43,848 nt of DNA from Cupriavidus sp. 2SB (GTDB lineage: Bacteria > Pseudomonadota > Gammaproteobacteria > Burkholderiales > Burkholderiaceae). The notes beneath the pieces were generated by a model. That model saw only the letters and a program-made list of their open reading frames with translations, ran no database searches and had not been told where the DNA came from. Below, one piece after another: positions 1 through 8,728 of the stretch. A program made the position numbers and the translations under genes. Where the stretch lies: the NCBI RefSeq assembly GCF_005503625.1, contig NZ_SCMX01000059.1, positions 1 to 43,848 of the forward strand, written 5' to 3'. How positions within the stretch are numbered: the stretch's first letter is position 1; every line of letters starts with the position of its first letter.

Positions 1-19
1 TCTGCAAGCAGAACCTCCA

Positions 20-64
20 GCCCTCTCCCCCAACCCCTCTCCCGCTCGCGGGAGAGGGGAGCAA
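20..64. repeat. REP-like palindromic repeat, copy 1
   Basis: Perfect 12-bp arms CCCCTCTCCCGC (34-45) and GCGGGAGAGGGG (48-59) enclose a 2-nt loop, with a CCCTCTCCCCC tail on the left. The same core recurs at 38887-38915, 38982-39007 and 43663-43684. It lies just downstream of the crotonase gene but has no T-run on either side, so it is not a standard intrinsic terminator. Confidence 0.8.
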
Positions 65-78
65 CACAATCGGAGAGA

Positions 79-867
79 TTACTCCGTCGCCCACTGAAAC
101 AACGGCGCTTCCTTCTCCTTGAACCGCCTCACCGCTTCCTTGTGATACGCGGTGGTAAACGCCACCCCTTGTCCCAGTGATTCCAGCTCCAGCATGGCGC
201 GGAGGTCGCTGTCGAACGACTGGTTCAATGCGCGTTTGGTCAGCGCATACGCCGCAGGCGAAGCACTCGCCAGGCTGCGCGCCATCTGATCTGCACGAGC
301 AAATAACCGCTCCTGTTCCACGATCTCGAATACCACGCCCATCTGTTTGGCTTCTTCCGCGCGAATTTCGCGGGCGCTGAAGACCAGCTCTCGCGCACGC
401 GCCATGCCCACCACGCGCGGCAGCGTATACAACGCGCCGCAATCCGGCACCAGTCCCACCTTCATGAACGGCATGCAAAAGCGCGCACGCGGCGAGGCCA
501 CGATGAAATCCGCCAGCAGCGCCAGGCTGAAGCCCGCACCATAGGCCACGCCATCCACAGCGGCCACCACGGGGCGATCCAGGTCGGAAAGCATGGCGAT
601 CCAGCCGTGCAGGTCGTCCATGCGGTCGCGGCCTGCGTCGGCGTCGGTGACGTTCATGGCGCGGATATCGCCGCCCGAGCAGAAGTCGGTGCCGGCGCCG
701 CGCAGTACCACCGCACGAATCGAACGGTCGGCGCGGATGGTCTGCACGGCTTCGCGCAGCCCGTCGCGCATCGATGTGTTCAGGGCGTTCTTCTGTTCGG
801 GACGATTCAGCGTCAGCGTTGCCACGCCGTCCGCAATGTCCACGCGCAACGTCTCCTGCTCTGCCAT
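79..867 (-). CDS. Enoyl-CoA hydratase/isomerase (crotonase) family protein
   Basis: A 262-residue crotonase-fold protein, the usual family length. The oxyanion-hole segments are visible as DFCSGGDIRAM and AAVDGVAYGAGFSLA. The first catalytic Glu of classical enoyl-CoA hydratase (in the GCELA-type motif) is a Ser here (GFSLA). The second position reads VGLVPDCGALYTLP, resembling the LVPDxGG motif of PaaG and delta-isomerase relatives. An isomerase or a specialised hydratase is therefore more likely than a general FadB-type hydratase. The start is supported by GGAG about 8 nt upstream. It diverges from the LysR gene at 1041, which may control it. Substrate unknown. Confidence 0.9.
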   Translation of the reverse strand: MAEQETLRVDIADGVATLTLNRPEQKNALNTSMRDGLREAVQTIRADRSIRAVVLRGAGTDFCSGGDIRAMNVTDADAGRDRMDDLHGWIAMLSDLDRPVVAAVDGVAYGAGFSLALLADFIVASPRARFCMPFMKVGLVPDCGALYTLPRVVGMARARELVFSAREIRAEEAKQMGVVFEIVEQERLFARADQMARSLASASPAAYALTKRALNQSFDSDLRAMLELESLGQGVAFTTAYHKEAVRRFKEKEAPLFQWATE

Positions 868-975
868 GTCGGGTCTCCGGAGTTATGGGAATGGCACAGC
901 TTGGCGCATGCACGGCGGTTCGCCTATTCGCGTGTCTGAAAGCCGGTATTCGCCCGCCATGAAGGCCCTCGGTGA

Positions 976-990
976 TTGCGAGGATGGCAA
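976..990. promoter_or_regulatory. Candidate LysR-type box (T-N11-A)
   Basis: TTGC-N7-GCAA forms a perfect interrupted dyad that also satisfies T-N11-A. It lies about 50 bp before the LysR start and about 110 bp before the divergent crotonase gene, the classic place for a LysR autoregulation and activation site. Identified by pattern only. Confidence 0.45.
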
Positions 991-1040
991 GAATGCGTGC
1001 AATCGGGGGATAATCGCCGACTATTCTGGAGACAACGACA

Positions 1041-1940
1041 ATGCGCTTCGATCTGGTCGATCTGAACCTCTTCACGCATATCGCGGAAGCCAGCAGCCTG
1101 ACCCGCGGTGCAGAACGTTGCCATCTGTCGCTACCCGCTGCCAGCACGCGCATCAAGAACCTGGAAGAACAGGTGGGCGTGAAGTTGCTGAGCCGCAGCA
1201 GCCAGGGCGTCAAGGTGACGCCGGCGGGGGAAACGCTTCTGGCGCATGCGCGCCGGGTACTTCGCCAGATCGAGCAGTTAAGTGGCGATCTTCAGGAATA
1301 CGCTTCAGGCATCAAGGGGCACGTGCGTGTGTTCGCCAATACCACGGCGATGAGCGAGTTCCTGCCCGGCGTGCTGCGCACTTACCTTGTCAACCATCCC
1401 GATGTGACGGTCGATATCCGCGAACGGTTGAGTCCCGATATCGTCCGGGCCGTGCAGGAAGGCATGGTGGATATCGGCATTGCGGCCAGCGGCGTGAACA
1501 TGGATGGGCTGGAGGTGATGCCCTACCGGCTGGACCGCCTGGTGCTGGCCACGGCTCTGAGCCATCCGCTGGCGCAGCGCAAGCGGGTGCGCTTTGTGGA
1601 GACGCTCGACTACGACTTCATCGGCCTGCCCGAGGAAAGCGCGATCCACAATTTCCTGAAACGCGCCGCCGCCGATCTGCAGCGCACGCTGCACTGGCGT
1701 ATCCAGGTCAGCAACTTCGAGACGGCAGGGCGGATGATCGAGGCGAATGTGGGGATCGGCGTGCTGCCCGAGAGCACAGCCCGGCGTCACGCCAAGACCA
1801 TGGCGCTCAACATCGTGCAGATCGAAGATGACTGGGCCGAGCGCAAGCTGCAGATCTGCGTGGCGGATCGCGAGGCGTTGCCCGTCTTCGCGCGCAAGCT
1901 GGTAGATCTGCTTGTGGAAGACGGCAACACGGGTACTTGA
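1041..1940 (+). CDS. LysR family transcriptional regulator
   Basis: A 299-residue LysR-type regulator. Residues 1-60 form the winged helix-turn-helix (DLVDLNLFTHIAEASSLTRG, then SLPAASTRIKNLEEQVGVKL). From about residue 90 comes the periplasmic-binding-protein-like effector domain (GHVRVFANTTAMSEFLPGV). The start has GGAG about 8 nt upstream. It is divergent from the crotonase gene and convergent, by 1 bp, with the acyl-CoA ligase. By family behaviour it would bind the T-N11-A site at 976-990 and respond to a pathway metabolite. The effector cannot be read from sequence. Confidence 0.93.
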   Translation: MRFDLVDLNLFTHIAEASSLTRGAERCHLSLPAASTRIKNLEEQVGVKLLSRSSQGVKVTPAGETLLAHARRVLRQIEQLSGDLQEYASGIKGHVRVFANTTAMSEFLPGVLRTYLVNHPDVTVDIRERLSPDIVRAVQEGMVDIGIAASGVNMDGLEVMPYRLDRLVLATALSHPLAQRKRVRFVETLDYDFIGLPEESAIHNFLKRAAADLQRTLHWRIQVSNFETAGRMIEANVGIGVLPESTARRHAKTMALNIVQIEDDWAERKLQICVADREALPVFARKLVDLLVEDGNTGT

Positions 1941-1941
1941 A

Positions 1942-3498
1942 TCAGACCAGTTCCGCCATCATCCCGCGCAACTGGTGCTTGTGCAGCTTGCCGCTGGCCG
2001 TAGTCGGTATCGCCGCCACGCGCACGATGCGCGCCGGCCGCTTGTAGGGAGAAAGACGCTCGGCCAGGTAGCTGTGCAGTGTGTCCGCATCGAATGTCTC
2101 GCCTTCGCGAATCTCCACGAACGCCACGATTTCCTCGTTGCCGTCCTCTGCGGGATGCCCCACCACGGCGGAAATCCTCACCGTCGGATGGGTATTGATC
2201 ACGGATTCGACTTCGATCGGATACACGCTGAAACCCGAGCGGATGATCAGGTCGCGCGTACGACCCACGATGAACAGCGCACCGTCGGGGCCGAGTCGTC
2301 CGATATCGCCGGTATTGAGCCAGCCATCGGGACGCAATGCCTCGGCAGTCTGCTCCGGCGCGCGGTAGTAACCACGCATCACGCCGGGGCCCTTTACCCA
2401 TAGCTCGCCGGGCGTGCCGGGAGGAACGGGATTGCCGTCGGATGTCACCACGCGCAGTGCGGCGCCTTCGACAATCTCGCCTGCTGCACAGTCATCGCGC
2501 GGACGGTCGGGGCGTGTGATGAACAGCGATCCCGCGTATTCGGTCATGCCATAGCCATGATGCAGCGGTTGCCCGAACACGGCTTCCACGTTGCGCTTCA
2601 ACGCAGGTTCCAGGGGACCGCCCCCCGTGTACAGGTAACGCAGGCGCGGCGCACGCAGCGTTGGCGTCCCTTGTCTGGCGAGATGTGCCAGGATGCGGCT
2701 GAACATCGCCGGCACGCCCTGCAGGATCGAGATGGCACCGCGCTGCAGTGCGGCACAGGCATCGTTGACGTTGAAGCGTGCAACCAGATACAGGCTGCCG
2801 CCGCCTTGCAACGTGGCGAGCAGCAGCGTGGCGAGGCCGAAGATATGGGACATCGGCATCACGGCATAGGCGCAGTCGCCGGGCCCGATGCCACGGCTTT
2901 CGACCGTCACACGGGCGTAGTGCAGCAGGCCGCGATGCGTGACCATGACGCCCTTGGGCTGTCCGGTGGTGCCGGAGGTATAGATCAGCGCGGCCACGTC
3001 GCGCGCGAGGGCTTCCGGCTCCGGTTCACTATGCTGGTCCACATCGGCCGCCATCAACGGGCCCAGGCCGGGCGGCGTGATCTCGCGGGCACGGTACAGC
3101 AGGCCGTGCCGCAGCGCGTCAGGTGATGCGGCCAGTGTGAACAGCATCAGCCGGGGCCGGCAATGTGTGCGGATTTCCTCGATCTCGCGCGGCGTGAGGC
3201 GTGCATTGGTGACCACGGGCCAGGCGCCGAGTTCGGATAGTGCAAAGACCAGCGTGATCAGCGCGAGGCAGTTTTCGCCGATGATCATCACGCGGTCGCC
3301 CGTGCCCACGCCTTGTGCAGCCAGGTATTCGCGAGCCAGGCCAATGCTTTCCCAGAGCTGTCCGAACGTGACGGTGCGCTCGCCCTCCTGCACGGCAATG
3401 GCGTCCGGCGCGCGGCTGGCCCAGTGACGGGGAATGTCGCTGATCCGGGTGTTGATGTCGGCGGCGGGTTCCTGCGGCATGTCGCTGAATTCCTTCAT
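1942..3498 (-). CDS. AMP-dependent acyl-CoA synthetase/ligase
   Basis: A 518-residue ANL-superfamily enzyme that adenylates a carboxylic acid and transfers it to CoA. The P-loop motif LIYTSGTTGQPKGVMVTH, the A5 motif HGYGMTEYAG, the hinge region LNTGDIGRLGPDG...VGRTRDLIIRSGFSVYP and the C-terminal catalytic Lys in TASGKLHKHQL are all present. A second start at 3480 (MPQEP) has AAGGA upstream and is at least as plausible as 3498. It is the last gene of a minus-strand group with a CoA-transferase and two Bug proteins, so the acid may be imported and then activated. Substrate specificity is not determinable here. Confidence 0.92.
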   Translation of the reverse strand: MKEFSDMPQEPAADINTRISDIPRHWASRAPDAIAVQEGERTVTFGQLWESIGLAREYLAAQGVGTGDRVMIIGENCLALITLVFALSELGAWPVVTNARLTPREIEEIRTHCRPRLMLFTLAASPDALRHGLLYRAREITPPGLGPLMAADVDQHSEPEPEALARDVAALIYTSGTTGQPKGVMVTHRGLLHYARVTVESRGIGPGDCAYAVMPMSHIFGLATLLLATLQGGGSLYLVARFNVNDACAALQRGAISILQGVPAMFSRILAHLARQGTPTLRAPRLRYLYTGGGPLEPALKRNVEAVFGQPLHHGYGMTEYAGSLFITRPDRPRDDCAAGEIVEGAALRVVTSDGNPVPPGTPGELWVKGPGVMRGYYRAPEQTAEALRPDGWLNTGDIGRLGPDGALFIVGRTRDLIIRSGFSVYPIEVESVINTHPTVRISAVVGHPAEDGNEEIVAFVEIREGETFDADTLHSYLAERLSPYKRPARIVRVAAIPTTASGKLHKHQLRGMMAELV

Positions 3499-3631
3499 GG
3501 AAAAGGGGGCCGGACACTATCCGGCACGTCCGCAGTGTAGAGGCGGTGCTGGGGTGCGGCAATTCGTCATCGGGAAAGCACGCCTTCACCGCCGCCGAAC
3601 TGCCAGGCAACGCCAGCCGCTCGTTTATCGC

Positions 3632-4594
3632 TTATTCCACTTCGATATTGGCCGTCTTGACCACGTTGCCCCAGAGCGCCAGTTCCTTCTTGATGCGGTT
3701 CTGTAGCGGCGCCGGGCCGGTCACGTTCAGGTCGTAGCCCACCTCGGTCATGCGGCTGCGGAAGGCGGGGTCTTCGCCCACGGTCTGCTGCGCCTTGACG
3801 AGCTGGTTGGTGATATCGGCAGGCATTCCCGGCGGCCCGACCAGGCCATACCAGCCGGTCAGGTCGTATTGCTTGAGGCCGGATTCCACAAGCGTGGGCA
3901 CGCTGGGCAAGGCGGGGTTGCGTGTCTTCGACGTGACTGCCAGTGCACGGACCTTGCCGCCCTGGATGTGGCCAATGGCCGTGCCGGTAATGTCGAACAT
4001 GAACGTCACCTTGCCGCTCATGACATCGGCCATGGCCGGCGAATTGCCCTTGTACGGCACGTGCAGCATCTTCACGCCCGTCATCTGTGCGAGCAATTCT
4101 GCGGACAGATGGTTGGAGGCCCCCACGCCTGCCGAGCCGAAGCTCACGTCGCCGGGATGCTTGCGCGCGTACGACACCAGTTCCTCGACGTTCTTTGCGG
4201 GGAAATCCTTGTTGATCAGCAGGACGTTGGTGTAGTCGGTGATGAGCCCGACGTAGGTGAAGTCCTTCTCGGGCTTGAAGCTGACCGATTTCTGGATCAG
4301 CGGCGTCATCGTCATCGTGGGGCTGGCCACGAAGTAGAGCGTGTATCCGTCAGGCTTGGCGCCGACCGTCATGCCTGCGGCAATCGCACCGCTAGCGCCC
4401 GCGCGGTTGTCCACAACCACCGGCTGCTTCAGCACGCGGCCCATTTCGGCGGCGTAGATGCGCGCGGCGGTGTCCACCGGGCCGCCCGGCGCGTAGCCCA
4501 CCAGCAGCCGGATGGGCCGCGAGGGATAGGTTTCGGCTACGGCTGCACCGTGAGCCAGCGCCAGCAGCACGCCGGCGAGCATGATTCGCACCAT
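3632..4594 (-). CDS. Bug/TctC family tripartite tricarboxylate transporter substrate-binding protein
   Basis: A 320-residue periplasmic binding protein. The signal peptide MVRIMLAGVLLALAHGAAVA is followed by the Bug signature YPSRPIRLLVGYAPGGPVDTAAR, with VDNRAGASGAIAAG, AKPDGYTL and HVPYKGNSPA further on. AGGAGG lies about 7 nt before the start. Bug proteins deliver organic acids to TctA/TctB permeases, but no permease gene is in the window. It lies 141 bp downstream of a second Bug gene, with a stem-loop between them. Ligand unknown. Confidence 0.93.
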   Translation of the reverse strand: MVRIMLAGVLLALAHGAAVAETYPSRPIRLLVGYAPGGPVDTAARIYAAEMGRVLKQPVVVDNRAGASGAIAAGMTVGAKPDGYTLYFVASPTMTMTPLIQKSVSFKPEKDFTYVGLITDYTNVLLINKDFPAKNVEELVSYARKHPGDVSFGSAGVGASNHLSAELLAQMTGVKMLHVPYKGNSPAMADVMSGKVTFMFDITGTAIGHIQGGKVRALAVTSKTRNPALPSVPTLVESGLKQYDLTGWYGLVGPPGMPADITNQLVKAQQTVGEDPAFRSRMTEVGYDLNVTGPAPLQNRIKKELALWGNVVKTANIEVE

Positions 4595-4690
4595 GATTGT
4601 CTCCTCCTGTTCTTGTCAGGTTTTTGTCGGAGACCACTGTGCGTCACGTCCGCCAGTCAGGCAATTTGCATTTGTTTAAGGTGGGCTTCG

Positions 4691-4714
4691 AGGATGCAAT
4701 ACCTGCTGCATCCT
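4691..4714. other. Perfect inverted repeat between two Bug genes
   Basis: Arms AGGATGCA (4691-4698) and TGCATCCT (4707-4714) enclose an 8-nt loop. It lies about 20 bp past the stop codon of the upstream Bug gene. No T-run follows on the minus strand, so it is a better candidate for an mRNA stabilising or processing stem than for an intrinsic terminator. Confidence 0.5.
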
Positions 4715-4735
4715 CCCCCCCTTCAATCCAGCTGC

Positions 4736-5722
4736 TCAGTCCAGTTGAATACGCGCCGTGCGGACGATTTTCGCCCATTTCGGCGTGTCGTTGCTGACCA
4801 CGCTGGCCAGTTCGGTTGGCGTCGATGCCACAGGCTGCAGTCCCATGGCGCTCAGGCGCTGCGAGATTTCCGGACGTTTGGCAATGCGTGCCACTTCGGC
4901 GGCCAGGCGGTCCGCAACGTCGCGCGGCGTGCCAGCGGGCAGGAAAAACCCGAACCAGCCGTTGGGCTCGAAACCAGTCAATCCGGCTTCCGCAAAGGTC
5001 GGCACGGCTGGCAACGCGGTATGGCGCTGCGTACCCGTGATGCCGAGCACGCGGAACTTTCCGCTTTGGAGGTACGCATTGGCCGAGGTGACGTCGACAA
5101 ATGCGGAATCGACCTGTCCGCCCAATACATCGCTGACCAGTGGCGCGGCGCCCTTGTACGGCACATGGACGAGATCGATCCCCGCGCGAATCTTGAACTG
5201 CTCGCCATGCAGGTGCGACGAGGTGCCATTGCCATACGAGCCGTAGCTCAACTTGCCGGGGCTGGCCTTGGCCAGTGCGATGAATTCCGCGAGCGTGCGC
5301 GCCGGCACACGATTCGGCACGACGAAAAGATCCGACGACCGCGCGACCAGCGAGACCGGCATGAAGTCGCGTTCCACGTTGTACGGCATCTTTCGGTAGA
5401 GGCTGGGCGACTGGATCATTGCGGTGATGGCCAGCAGCATCGTGTACCCATCGGGCGTGGCCTTCGCCACGATGTCGTTGCCGAGAATGCCACTGGCGCC
5501 GGGCTTGTTGTCCACTACGACCGGTTGCTGCCACGCCTGCGACAACTGCTGGCCGATCAACCGCGCGATGGTGTCTGCGCCGCCGCCTGCCGGATAGGGC
5601 ACGACGAGCCGCAGTGGCTTGTTCGGATAGGCAGTGTCGGCGCTTGCATGCCAACTTGCGAACGCCATGCCGCCGCCGATGGCTGCTGCCTGGCCGAGCC
5701 AGCGTCTCCGTTCATGATCCAT
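4736..5722 (-). CDS. Bug/TctC family substrate-binding protein with possible Tat signal
   Basis: A 328-residue Bug protein. The N-terminus MDHERRRWLGQAAAIGGGMA has consecutive arginines before a hydrophobic stretch, which resembles a twin-arginine signal and differs from the Sec-type leader of the neighbouring Bug protein. Family motifs are YPNKPLRLVVPYPAGGGADTIAR, VDNKPGASGILGND, ATPDGYTML and HVPYKGAAPL. It starts 22 bp after the CoA-transferase gene stops, so the two are probably cotranscribed. Its likely role is capture of the organic acid that the CoA-transferase or ligase then activates. Ligand unknown. Confidence 0.93.
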   Translation of the reverse strand: MDHERRRWLGQAAAIGGGMAFASWHASADTAYPNKPLRLVVPYPAGGGADTIARLIGQQLSQAWQQPVVVDNKPGASGILGNDIVAKATPDGYTMLLAITAMIQSPSLYRKMPYNVERDFMPVSLVARSSDLFVVPNRVPARTLAEFIALAKASPGKLSYGSYGNGTSSHLHGEQFKIRAGIDLVHVPYKGAAPLVSDVLGGQVDSAFVDVTSANAYLQSGKFRVLGITGTQRHTALPAVPTFAEAGLTGFEPNGWFGFFLPAGTPRDVADRLAAEVARIAKRPEISQRLSAMGLQPVASTPTELASVVSNDTPKWAKIVRTARIQLD

Positions 5723-5744
5723 GTCTGTCTCCTTGTGATAGGTG

Positions 5745-6923
5745 TCAGGCTTCCGTCAGCGTTGTGACGCCTGCGTCGGCAAGTTTCTGCACCTGCGTAT
5801 CGTCGTAGCCAAGCGAAGCGAGGATGTCGCGGCTCTGCTGGCCGAGTGCTTCCCCTGTGTGCCGGTACTGGGGTGGTGTGGCGGAATAGCGCACCGGATG
5901 GGCGATCTGCGGCAACGAGCCCGCCATGCCAGCCACCGGTACATCAACCACCAGTCCGCGCGCGCGCATGTGCGGATGCGTGGCCGCTTCTTCCAGCGTC
6001 AGCACGGGTTCCACGCAGCAATCCACCTTGGCGAAGACGTCGCACCACTCCGCGAATGTGCGCGTCACAAAGGCCGCGCCGATCTGCTGCTTCAGTGCGG
6101 TCATATCCGTGACGGCCAGCGTTACCCACTCGGGATGGCCCATCGCGCTGCAGAACGCTTGCAGGAACTGCGGCTCCAGGCTGCCGACCGAAAAGTGCCT
6201 GCCGTCGGATGTCGCGTAGTAGTCATAGAAGCTGCCGCCATTGAGCCGCTCCGATTCCGGACGTGGCGCGCGCGCACCAGCGAGATAGGCCGCACCGGAC
6301 AGCGCATTCAGGCTGAATGCGGCATCGGTCATGCTGACGTCGATGGACTGGCCTGCGCCAGTGCGATAGCGATGTGCGACGGCCGCAAGAATGGCCAGCG
6401 CGGCATGCAGGCTGCCACCCGCGATATCGGCCACCTGGATGCTCGACGGTGCCGGCGCGCCACGTCCGCAGTAGCTGGCTGTGCCGGCAATCGACAGATA
6501 GTTGATGTCGTGCCCGGCGCGGTCGCGATAGGGGCCGTCCTGACCGTAGCCCGTGATCGAGCAATAGATCAGGGCGGGGTGGATCTCGCGAAGCTGTTCA
6601 TAGCCAAGGCCGAGCCGTGCCATGACGCCGGGGCGGAACTGTTCCACCACGATGTCGTGCGTCGCAATCAGCTTCCTGACGATGTCGATCGATTCGGGTT
6701 GCTTGAGGTCCAGCGCCAGCGACCGCTTGTTGCGGTTGATCCACGCATGCGCCGCCGAGACCCCATGGCGTTGCGGTGACAGGCGCCTGACCGGATCTGG
6801 CCGGTTCGGCGCTTCGATGCGAATTACGTCCGCGCCCAGGTCGGCCAGCGCCAGGGTGGCGAAGGGCCCTGGCAGCAACGTGGAAAAGTCGAGGATCTTC
6901 AGTCCAGCCAGCGGTCCGCTCAT
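5745..6923 (-). CDS. CaiB/BaiF family (class III) CoA-transferase
   Basis: A 392-residue class III CoA-transferase, which moves CoA between acyl groups. The start at MSGPLAGLKILDFSTLLPGP is chosen because this is the canonical N-terminus; the frame stays open further upstream to 7307, but that extension has no family character. GADVIRIEAP binds the CoA nucleotide, and the likely catalytic Asp lies in VADIAGGSLHAAL. First gene of the minus-strand group with two Bug proteins and a ligase, divergent from the beta-oxidation operon. The donor and acceptor are unknown. Confidence 0.92.
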   Translation of the reverse strand: MSGPLAGLKILDFSTLLPGPFATLALADLGADVIRIEAPNRPDPVRRLSPQRHGVSAAHAWINRNKRSLALDLKQPESIDIVRKLIATHDIVVEQFRPGVMARLGLGYEQLREIHPALIYCSITGYGQDGPYRDRAGHDINYLSIAGTASYCGRGAPAPSSIQVADIAGGSLHAALAILAAVAHRYRTGAGQSIDVSMTDAAFSLNALSGAAYLAGARAPRPESERLNGGSFYDYYATSDGRHFSVGSLEPQFLQAFCSAMGHPEWVTLAVTDMTALKQQIGAAFVTRTFAEWCDVFAKVDCCVEPVLTLEEAATHPHMRARGLVVDVPVAGMAGSLPQIAHPVRYSATPPQYRHTGEALGQQSRDILASLGYDDTQVQKLADAGVTTLTEA

Positions 6924-6981
6924 GCTCGTAGGGGAAGAGTGGGGATGCCGCCGATTCTTCCATCGCGTCCGGGCACTGTCG

Positions 6982-6997
6982 TGGTCCGTTCGGACCA
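6982..6997. promoter_or_regulatory. Candidate operator palindrome in the divergent promoter region
   Basis: Arms TGGTCCG and CGGACCA separated by TT form a perfect 16-bp palindrome between the divergent CoA-transferase and acyl-CoA synthetase genes. A broader imperfect dyad (GGACCAAT at 6992-6999 against ATTGGTTCC just downstream) overlaps it. A site here could coordinate both transcription units. The cognate regulator is unknown. Confidence 0.45.
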
Positions 6998-7140
6998 ATC
7001 GCACTGCAACATGCAAATTGGTTCCTTTGGCGCACGACACGGCGCGCGCGGCTCCGTAGAGTCTGGTTCCAGAAGGCGGCCCAACATGGCGGCCCCCATA
7101 TGCAAGGGCTGACGCTTGCATCACATGAAGGAGACGAGGA

Positions 7141-8700
7141 ATGTATCTGACGCAAGGGCTGCATCGTTGCATGCAGCAGACGCCGGACAGCCGCGCCACC
7201 GTGTTTCGCGGCCGGACCCGCACGTTCCGGGAACTGCATGGACGCGTGGCGCGACTCGCTGGCGCGCTGCAGGCAATCGGTATGGCGCCGGGCGACCGGG
7301 TCAGCATGCTGGCGCTGAATTCGGATCGCTATATCGAATACATGCTAGGGGTCTGGTGGGGCGGCGGCGTGCTGAATCCGGTGAACATTCGCTGGAGCGT
7401 GCCCGAAATCGTCTATTCGCTCGACGACTGCGACACCGGCATCCTGATCGTGGACGATCAGTTCCTGCCGATGGTGCCCGGCATCCTTGCGGCCGCAAAG
7501 CGGTTGCCGCATGTGATCTATGCGGGTGAAGGGCGTGCACCCGATGGCATGCTCGATTACGAGGCCATGATCGATGCGGCCACGCCAGTGGCGGACATGT
7601 TCCGTGGCGGTCAGGATCTGGCATCGATCATGTACACGGGTGGCACCACGGGCAAGCCCAAGGGCGTGATGCAGACGCATCTGAACCTGTGGGCATCGGC
7701 GGTCTCGCGCATGGCCGAGTATCGCGAAGGACAGCGCACGTTCGTATCGCTGCATGTGGCGCCGCTATTCCATACCGCTGCGATGGCGCGCGCCGTCGGC
7801 CATATCGTGGCAGGCGACACGCAGGTGATCGAACCGGGCTTCGTGCCCGCCGATGTGCTCAAGACCGTGGCGCGCGAGCAGATCGAAGAACTGCTGCTGG
7901 TGCCGACGATGCTGCAGGCACTGCTGGCGGACCCCACGTTTGGCCAGCATGACCTGTCGAGCCTGCAGCGCATCTACTACGGCGCGTCACCCATTTCCGC
8001 GGGCCTGCTGGATCGCGCGCTGGCAGCGCTGCCCGACATCGACTTCTTCCATGCGTATGGCATGACGGAAGCCTCGCCGCTTATCACGGTCAATCCGCCG
8101 GCGAATCACAGCCACGAGGCACGTGCCAGCGGTCTGTACCGCTCGGCAGGCCGCGCGAGCCTGGGCGTGACCATGCGCATCGTCGATCCGGATGGCAATG
8201 AAGTGCCGCGCAACACTGTGGGCGAGATCGTGGTGCTAGGCGCCAATATCACCAGCGGCTACTGGAACCGGCCCAAGGAAACCGCCGAAGCCTTGCGCAA
8301 CGGCTGGCTGCATACCGGCGATGGTGGCTACATGGACGACGACGGCTATCTGTTCATCGTCGACCGGCTCAAGGACATGATTGTCACGGGAGGCGAGAAC
8401 GTCTACTCGGCCGAAGTCGAGAGCGTGCTGTCGCTGCATCCCGAGGTGGCGACGTGCGCGGTCATCGGTATCCCCGATACCAACTGGGGCGAGGCGGTGC
8501 ATGCCGTGGTGGTGCCGCATGCAGGCAAGACGCCATCCGAGACTTCGCTGCGCGAGCACTGCCGTGCGGCACTCGCCAACTACAAGTGCCCCAAGAGCTT
8601 TGAATTCCGCACGGAAATGCCGCTGTCGGCGGCGGGCAAGATCCTGAAACGCGACCTGCGCGACCAACACTGGCAGGGCCAGGCGCGCCAGGTGAGCTGA
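7141..8700 (+). CDS. Acyl-CoA synthetase (AMP-forming)
   Basis: A 519-residue ANL enzyme and first gene of the plus-strand beta-oxidation operon. The motifs are IMYTGGTTGKPKGVMQTH (P-loop), HAYGMTEASP, LHTGDGGYMDDDG, DRLKDMIVTGGENVYSAEVE and the C-terminal Lys in LSAAGKILKRDLRD. AAGGAG lies about 8 nt before the start. It resembles fatty or aromatic acyl-CoA ligases and would activate the acid entering the pathway. A second, different ligase sits at 1942-3498, so the island may handle two related acids. Confidence 0.93.
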   Translation: MYLTQGLHRCMQQTPDSRATVFRGRTRTFRELHGRVARLAGALQAIGMAPGDRVSMLALNSDRYIEYMLGVWWGGGVLNPVNIRWSVPEIVYSLDDCDTGILIVDDQFLPMVPGILAAAKRLPHVIYAGEGRAPDGMLDYEAMIDAATPVADMFRGGQDLASIMYTGGTTGKPKGVMQTHLNLWASAVSRMAEYREGQRTFVSLHVAPLFHTAAMARAVGHIVAGDTQVIEPGFVPADVLKTVAREQIEELLLVPTMLQALLADPTFGQHDLSSLQRIYYGASPISAGLLDRALAALPDIDFFHAYGMTEASPLITVNPPANHSHEARASGLYRSAGRASLGVTMRIVDPDGNEVPRNTVGEIVVLGANITSGYWNRPKETAEALRNGWLHTGDGGYMDDDGYLFIVDRLKDMIVTGGENVYSAEVESVLSLHPEVATCAVIGIPDTNWGEAVHAVVVPHAGKTPSETSLREHCRAALANYKCPKSFEFRTEMPLSAAGKILKRDLRDQHWQGQARQVS

Positions 8701-8728
8701 TTCCCTTCCATTGATCGAGGACACGAAC

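Noticed and set aside
593..1831. Long plus-strand open frame overlapping the crotonase and LysR genes
   Set aside because: It has no recognisable family sequence and runs antisense to one real gene and out of frame over another; typical GC-rich shadow.
3869..5767. 632-codon plus-strand open frame across two Bug genes
   Set aside because: It lies antisense to two clear Bug genes and its translation is His/Arg-rich without domains.
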